The position numbers were made by a program, and so were the translations under genes. From CAJWPI01 sp964635015 (GTDB taxonomy: Bacteria; Pseudomonadota; Gammaproteobacteria; Magnimaribacterales; Magnimaribacteraceae): DNA of 10,058 nucleotides. The notes under the pieces are model-generated. The model did not search any database, was not told the origin of the DNA, and saw only the letters and a list, made by a program, of their open reading frames with translations. Below are positions 6,582 through 10,058 of this stretch, piece by piece; the first letter of the stretch is position 1; every line of letters starts with the position of its first letter. The stretch lies in assembly GCA_964635015.1 (NCBI GenBank), contig CAZWMS010000040.1, positions 1 to 10,058 on the forward strand. The letters run 5' to 3'.

Positions 6582-8105
6582 GTGAAAGAAAAAATAGTTT
6601 CCATAGAAAGAGTTTCAAAAATTTCAAGTCAGCAGAAGCAGAAAGGAAAGACAATAGTACTTTGTCATGGAGTATTTGACCTATTGCATATAGGTCACAT
6701 TAAACACTTTCAAGAAGCAAAAACCTTAGGTGATTTATTAATAGTTACTGTAACCCCTGACGAATATGTGAATAAAGGGCCTAATAGACCGGCTTTTACA
6801 ACTAGACTAAGGCTTGATGCTATAGCTGCCTTGCAATCAGTAGATTATGTAGTCGAAAATAAATGGCCAAATGCAGTTAATACCATTTCTATGATTAAGC
6901 CTGATATTTACTTCAAAGGACCTGACTACAAAGATAATGAAAGTGATTTAACGGGAATGATTAAGGAAGAGGCTAAGGCAGTTAAATCTGCAAAAGGCAA
7001 GATTTTTTATTCTTCAGATATTACATTTAGTTCAAGTAAGCTTCTTAATAAATATGCTGATATTTATACAGATGATCAAAAAGTATTTATTTCTTCAATT
7101 GAAAATCAACTACAGGAAGAATCTTTAAATGAAACTTTTAAGAAATTAAAGAATTTGAAGGTATTGCTTATTGGTGAAACAATAATTGACCAATATGTTT
7201 TTTGTGAAGCTTTAGGTAAATCTGGTAAAGAACCTGTCTTGGCTTTTAGAGATTTGGGTTCAGAACAATATCTTGGAGGAGCTCCTGCAGTTGCAAACCA
7301 CCTATCTAATTTTTGCAAGAAAATAACTTTGTTGACTGCTTTGGGAGAAAAGAAAGAGTATGAAGGTTTTATTAGAAATAATCTTTCTAAGAACGTTAGA
7401 ACTAAATTTATTTACAAATCTAATTCTCCTACGATAGTAAAAAAACGTTTTGTAGATAATATAACAAAGAACAAAACCCTGGGAGTCTACTCAATTAATG
7501 ATGAATCATTGATATCAAGTGATGAGAAAAAGTTTAGCAACATCGTTTTAAATGAAATAAAAAAACATGATATGATCTTGATAGCAGACTATGGGCATGG
7601 TCTGATCTCAAAGTCTTTAGCAGTAAAATTATCTAGATTTTCACCTTATACAGCCCTTAATGTCCAAATGAATGCTGCAAATAGCGGGAGTCACTCTTTC
7701 TCAAAATATAAGAAAGCAGATTGTGTAATTATAAATGAAGGCGAGCTAAGGCATGAACTTCGGAGCAGAGAAGGCAATTTAGAGAAATTAATGAAGCTAT
7801 TGTCTAAGAATCTTCAATCAAAAAATATAGTTATAACTAGAGGTAAATCCGGAGCTACCCTTTATAATAGTAAGAAAAAGAAATTTTTTTCCTGTCCAGC
7901 TTTTGCTTCTAAAGTAGTAGACAAGATAGGTTCAGGTGATGCCATGCTCGCACTTTTATCTATCAGCTTAAGAGGTGGCTATGATGAGAAATTTAGTTTA
8001 TTCCTAGGTTCTCTTGCAGCTGCTCAATCAGTTGAATCCATTGGAAATAGTCAACAAATCGACCTGAAAAAGATAAGAAAAACTATTCAACATGCAATTA
8101 AATAG
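6582..8105 (+). CDS. Bifunctional nucleotidyltransferase/PfkB sugar kinase, HldE-like with reversed domain order
   Basis: This 507-residue fusion has two catalytic domains. Residues about 23-160 form a cytidylyltransferase-like domain: CHGVFDLLHIGHIKHF (28-43) with the HxGH pair H36/H39, TRLRLDAIAAL (74-84), IYFKGPDY (109-116) and the SSK site FSSSKLL (149-155). Residues about 190-500 form a PfkB/ribokinase-type kinase: LLIGETIIDQYVF (195-207), KSGKEPVL (213-220), YLGGAPAVANHL (230-241), DYGHG (336-340), INEGE (384-388) and the anion-hole/catalytic GSGDAM (450-455, D453). E. coli HldE phosphorylates heptose-7-phosphate and then adenylylates heptose-1-phosphate, with the kinase first. Here the order is inverted, though both domains keep their motifs. 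The start is GTG, three bases after the epimerase stop and without an obvious Shine-Dalgarno sequence; no later start precedes the HxGH domain. The actual sugar and nucleotide are unknown. A separate GmhB-type phosphatase is not in the window. Confidence 0.88.
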   Translation: MKEKIVSIERVSKISSQQKQKGKTIVLCHGVFDLLHIGHIKHFQEAKTLGDLLIVTVTPDEYVNKGPNRPAFTTRLRLDAIAALQSVDYVVENKWPNAVNTISMIKPDIYFKGPDYKDNESDLTGMIKEEAKAVKSAKGKIFYSSDITFSSSKLLNKYADIYTDDQKVFISSIENQLQEESLNETFKKLKNLKVLLIGETIIDQYVFCEALGKSGKEPVLAFRDLGSEQYLGGAPAVANHLSNFCKKITLLTALGEKKEYEGFIRNNLSKNVRTKFIYKSNSPTIVKKRFVDNITKNKTLGVYSINDESLISSDEKKFSNIVLNEIKKHDMILIADYGHGLISKSLAVKLSRFSPYTALNVQMNAANSGSHSFSKYKKADCVIINEGELRHELRSREGNLEKLMKLLSKNLQSKNIVITRGKSGATLYNSKKKKFFSCPAFASKVVDKIGSGDAMLALLSISLRGGYDEKFSLFLGSLAAAQSVESIGNSQQIDLKKIRKTIQHAIK

Positions 8106-8151
8106 TTCTATTATCTATCCTCTTGTTCTTTTGAGAAGGCAAAATAAATTA

Positions 8152-8259
8152 ATGCATTTTGTAACTGGAGGTGCAGGATATGTTGGAGCCTTATTACTAT
8201 CTCTTCTTTTAAAAAAAGAGAAAATAACTTATTGTTACAAAATTAATATGTGTCAATAA
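8152..8259 (+). pseudogene. Remnant of a second SDR epimerase (N-terminal Rossmann segment only)
   Basis: A 35-codon frame begins ATG CAT TTT and encodes MHFVTGGAGYVGALLLSLLL, then KKEKITYCYKI and a stop at 8257-8259. VTGGAGYVG is the NAD-binding glycine motif of extended SDR sugar epimerases, placed at residues 4-12 exactly as in intact proteins, and the following hydrophobic helix and strand also fit. Nothing of the remaining 270 or so residues follows in any frame. This is therefore the stub of a deleted epimerase, not a small protein of known type. AGAAGG lies 12 bases upstream of the ATG. The frame is also open further upstream to an ATG at 8092 inside the preceding gene (55 codons in total). 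It overlaps the alternative GTG start of the SIS gene. Confidence 0.65.
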
Positions 8260-8273
8260 ATTCAAAGAGAAAT

Positions 8274-8837
8274 ATGGATAAGAAGTTTCTTCAAAATTAC
8301 TTTAAAGATATTAAAGATCTGGTAGAACCTGATAATACTAATCTTGAACAGCTAGTACAGGTTAAGCAGAAATTAATTCAAGTAAATGATTTGGGTCATA
8401 AAACACTTATTTTTGGTAATGGGGGAAGTGCAGCTATGGCAAGTCATTTCAGTGTAGACTTAACAAAAAATGCAGGTATAAGATGCGTAAATTTTAACGA
8501 ATCTGATCTCATAACTTGCTTTGCAAATGATTACGGATTTAATCAATGGGTAGGGAAGGCAATTGAATTTTACGCAGATGAAGGAGATTTGTTAATACTA
8601 ATTTCCTCTAGTGGGAAATCTGAGAATATGATAAATGCAATAGAGGCCGCTAGAACAAAAAATCTTTCCTCAGTTATAACCTTTTCTGGATTTGAAAAGG
8701 AAAACCCCTTAATCAAAGGGGGAGATGTAAATTTCTGGGTTAATAGTAGAGCATATAATTTTATAGAAAATATACACCAAATTTGGCTTTTATCTTTAGT
8801 TGACTTAATTATTGGAGAAAAAGAATATTCAGCTTAG
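8274..8837 (+). CDS. SIS-domain sugar-phosphate isomerase, GmhA-like
   Basis: The protein has 187 residues from the ATG at 8274. I chose it because AAAGAGA precedes it closely and because the alternative GTG at 8250 (195 residues) falls inside the epimerase stub. It is a single SIS domain with the sugar-phosphate-binding motifs FGNGGSAA (47-54) and LISSSGKSENMINAIEAA (109-126) and the C-terminal helix NFIENIHQIWLL (162-173). Length and order match phosphoheptose isomerase GmhA (192 residues), which converts sedoheptulose-7-phosphate to a heptose-7-phosphate. From my memory of E. coli GmhA, its residues E65, Q172 and H180 correspond here to D62, E165 and L173, while H61 (here H58) and H175 (here H168) are kept. 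The product may thus be a related isomerase with another substrate or mechanism. It is the last gene of the cassette and converges on birA with a 22-base gap and no clear terminator. Confidence 0.82.
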   Translation: MDKKFLQNYFKDIKDLVEPDNTNLEQLVQVKQKLIQVNDLGHKTLIFGNGGSAAMASHFSVDLTKNAGIRCVNFNESDLITCFANDYGFNQWVGKAIEFYADEGDLLILISSSGKSENMINAIEAARTKNLSSVITFSGFEKENPLIKGGDVNFWVNSRAYNFIENIHQIWLLSLVDLIIGEKEYSA

Positions 8838-8859
8838 GAAACTTTTATCTTTTTTAGAC

Positions 8860-9663
8860 CTATTCTTCAGATTTTCTTAAAGTTACTTCTCCGTATTTTA
8901 GTAATCTGGTATTTTCGTTTGTCTCAAAAATTAATTCTCCCTTGTTAGTAACTCCTTTAACTATTCCAGTTACTTTGTATTTATCAGTAGAGGCTATACA
9001 TTTTTTTAGATGAAGTATATTAAGGTTTTCAAAATCTCTTTTATAAAAACTAAAACCTCTTATCTCGTAGTTATTTATTAATTTAATTAAAGTTTCTAAA
9101 ATAGAACCTAAAATATTGTTTCTGTTTATATCCTTAATTAAATATGCTTCAAGAGATTCCCATTGTTGATCTATCTCTTCACCTTCTGTTTTTGACATAC
9201 TAATATTTATCCCTACACCAATAACTACCTTAATAGTTTTATTTTTTTGAGATATACTTTCAATTAATATTCCCCCTACTTTCTTTTCTTCTATAAATAG
9301 ATCATTGGGCCATTTAATGTAAATTTTTTTGTTAGTAAGCTCATTTAATTTTTTTGATATAACAACAGCTACACTTAAACTCAAAGCTTCAAGTTCCATA
9401 AGTTTTAAAGTTGAATTAAAACCTAAAGATAGATAAATATTCTTTCCCTTAGGGCTTACCCATTTATTTTTTCCTCTTCCTCTACCAGAAGTTTGTTTTT
9501 CAGCTAATATGGCAATAAATTCTTTTTTATTTAATTTATATGTAAGATTTTTTTTTGCTTCATTGTTTGTGGAATCTATTGATTCTAATATTATAATTTC
9601 AAGACTTTCTCTAATATCTTTATTTGAAATACTGCTGTATATCTCTTTTTTACTAAGTCTCAT
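8860..9663 (-). CDS. birA: Biotin--protein ligase (biotin-[acetyl-CoA-carboxylase] ligase), without DNA-binding domain
   Basis: The enzyme makes biotinyl-AMP and transfers biotin to the AccB subunit of acetyl-CoA carboxylase. Using GTG-start numbering (268 residues), it has DSTNNEAKK (31-39), the biotinyl-AMP loop TSGRGRGKNKWVSPKG (59-74), YLSLGF (78-83), IKWPNDLF (117-124), KVGGILIE (129-136) with the catalytic-region lysine K129, and GVGINI (150-155). A small C-terminal SH3-like domain runs from about 225. E. coli BirA has 321 residues with an N-terminal helix-turn-helix that represses the biotin operon; here only about 20 residues precede the catalytic domain, so this is a monofunctional ligase. 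Start: GTG (9666) and ATG (9663) are adjacent codons; I prefer the ATG, which follows GAAAAAAAGTG. It is transcribed divergently from tRNA-Tyr. The gene is very lysine- and isoleucine-rich, in line with AT pressure. Confidence 0.93.
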   Translation of the reverse strand: MRLSKKEIYSSISNKDIRESLEIIILESIDSTNNEAKKNLTYKLNKKEFIAILAEKQTSGRGRGKNKWVSPKGKNIYLSLGFNSTLKLMELEALSLSVAVVISKKLNELTNKKIYIKWPNDLFIEEKKVGGILIESISQKNKTIKVVIGVGINISMSKTEGEEIDQQWESLEAYLIKDINRNNILGSILETLIKLINNYEIRGFSFYKRDFENLNILHLKKCIASTDKYKVTGIVKGVTNKGELIFETNENTRLLKYGEVTLRKSEE

Positions 9664-9691
9664 CACTTTTTTTCATTTATACTAACTAAGG

Positions 9692-9720
9692 ATAACAAAT
9701 AAAATAAATAAAGTTGACAA
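9692..9720 (-). promoter_or_regulatory. birA promoter (shares its -35 with the tRNA-Tyr promoter)
   Basis: On the minus strand TTGTCA (9720-9715) and TGTTAT (9697-9692) are separated by exactly 17 bases. Transcription would start near 9685, about 20 bases before the birA start codon. The -35 overlaps the opposite-strand TTGACA by five bases. A TATAAA at 9681-9676 is an alternative -10. Confidence 0.5.
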
Positions 9721-9742
9721 GGTGTATTGCTGGTTCCAGAAT
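9714..9742 (+). promoter_or_regulatory. tRNA-Tyr promoter
   Basis: A consensus -35 TTGACA (9714-9719) is followed after 17 bases by CAGAAT (9737-9742, four of six consensus positions) and a GC-rich TGCCGC discriminator, as in stringently controlled stable-RNA promoters. The expected start near 9749 leaves about 14 leader bases before the mature tRNA. Confidence 0.6.
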
Positions 9743-9762
9743 TGCCGCTATTTTTGATTTGA

Positions 9763-9847
9763 GGAGGGGTTGGGGAGTGGTCAAACCCAGCAGACTGTAA
9801 ATCTGCCGCCTCGTGCTTCGCAGGTTCAAATCCTGCCCCCTCCACCA
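9763..9847 (+). tRNA. tRNA-Tyr (anticodon GUA)
   Basis: This is an 85-base class II tRNA with CCA encoded. The acceptor GGAGGGG (9763-9769) pairs with CCCCTCC (9837-9843), followed by discriminator A and CCA. The anticodon arm is GCAGA CTGTAAA TCTGC with anticodon GTA, and a long variable arm follows (CGCCTCGTGCTTCG region). The T arm ends in GGTTCAAATCC. The tyrosine-type long variable arm and the GTA anticodon agree. It lies divergent to birA; in E. coli tyrU is in a tRNA cluster also near birA. The minus strand across it stays open, giving a spurious 61-codon frame. Confidence 0.97.
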
Positions 9848-9856
9848 TAAAAGTAA

Positions 9857-9879
9857 AGAAAAGTTTAAAATACTTTTCT
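9857..9879 (+). terminator. Weak hairpin after tRNA-Tyr
   Basis: AGAAAAGT and ACTTTTCT form an 8-bp, mostly A-T stem around a 7-base loop, ten bases after the CCA. It is not followed by a real T-run, so it could be a 3' processing or weak termination site. The placement is suggestive but the structure is poor. Confidence 0.3.
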
Positions 9880-9906
9880 CATCTATCTAAAAAATCTTAA
9901 AAGTAC

Positions 9907-9943
9907 TTGCAATATGTGCTTAAAGGTAATATAAAAGCGCCCC
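9907..9943 (+). promoter_or_regulatory. Strong stable-RNA (rrn P1-like) promoter reading out of the window
   Basis: TTGCAA (9907-9912), a 17-base spacer and TATAAA (9930-9935) are followed at once by a GC-rich AGCGCCCC discriminator (9936-9943). A GCGCC block just after the -10 is the hallmark of rRNA and stable-RNA promoters under stringent control. No open reading frame, tRNA or start codon in good context follows in the remaining 115 bases, which would then be a transcribed leader. The leader contains a TTTCGAAA palindrome (10024-10031) and AAACGTTT (10042-10049). It ends in TTTTGCTC, which could be the start of a boxA-like antitermination signal. The downstream gene is not visible. Confidence 0.55.
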
Positions 9944-10058
9944 GAGCTTTGGGTAGAGGGTTTGAAATAGGTTTTTGTAAGAGAAAGGAATATTCTTTAA
10001 ATATACTTTAATACTCTTGAGGTTTTCGAAAGTTTGTTAAGAAACGTTTTGCTCATAT

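Noticed and set aside
7106..7318. Minus-strand open frame of 70 codons
   Set aside because: It is antisense to the start of the PfkB kinase domain, which has conserved motifs there.
9663..9848. Minus-strand open frame of 61 codons
   Set aside because: Most of it is the reverse complement of tRNA-Tyr and the promoter region; such translations are a well-known annotation artefact.
1..10058. CRISPR array, transposase, phage genes or defence system
   Set aside because: I found no regularly spaced repeats, inverted-repeat-bounded transposase or recognisable phage or defence protein on either strand.

Overview
The window is AT-rich (about one third GC by eye) with tightly packed genes. The protein families (LpxC, RlmB, RNase R, a GmhA-like SIS protein, an HldE-like fusion, BirA) point to a Gram-negative proteobacterium that makes lipopolysaccharide. 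The low GC, short intergenic gaps, compact protein versions and weak Shine-Dalgarno signals fit a streamlined marine gammaproteobacterium, for example of SAR86 type. That placement is inference, not proof.

Layout. (1) Positions 1-2955, minus strand: a tight operon rnr -> rlmB -> lpxC. rnr and rlmB overlap by four bases (GTGA), and one base separates rlmB from lpxC, which runs off the left edge. (2) Positions 3049-5362, minus strand: an islet bounded by an intact tRNA-Thr(UGU) gene at 5287-5362 and a diverged direct repeat of its 3' part at 3049-3103. Between them are an intact class-III aminotransferase of the glutamate-1-semialdehyde aminomutase superfamily, a truncated and frameshifted SAM-methyltransferase pseudogene, and a GC-richer stretch with a 10-bp tandem repeat next to the tRNA. 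This is the geometry left by an integrative element in a tRNA gene, but no integrase remains. (3) Positions 5601-8837, plus strand: a sugar-nucleotide cassette with an extended-SDR epimerase, a fusion of an HldE-type nucleotidyltransferase (N-terminal) and a PfkB sugar kinase (C-terminal), a 35-codon remnant of a second epimerase, and a GmhA-like SIS isomerase. (4) Positions 8860-9663, minus strand: a biotin-protein ligase without the repressor domain. It is divergent from tRNA-Tyr(GUA) at 9763-9847. (5) The right end carries a strong stable-RNA-type promoter (9907-9943) firing rightwards out of the window, probably into an rRNA or tRNA/tuf operon.

How it fits together. Conserved housekeeping blocks (rnr-rlmB-lpxC on the left, birA/tRNA-Tyr on the right) flank an accessory surface-sugar region. 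An isomerase, kinase, nucleotidyltransferase and epimerase could together make an activated sugar resembling ADP- or GDP-heptose. However, the fusion has the reverse of the Escherichia coli HldE domain order, and the SIS protein lacks several residues used by E. coli GmhA, so the product may not be standard heptose. Two decayed genes and a tRNA-derived repeat show that this region has been rearranged repeatedly. I see no CRISPR array, transposase, phage gene or defence system. The most unusual content is the non-canonical heptose-like cassette and the tRNA-flanked islet.
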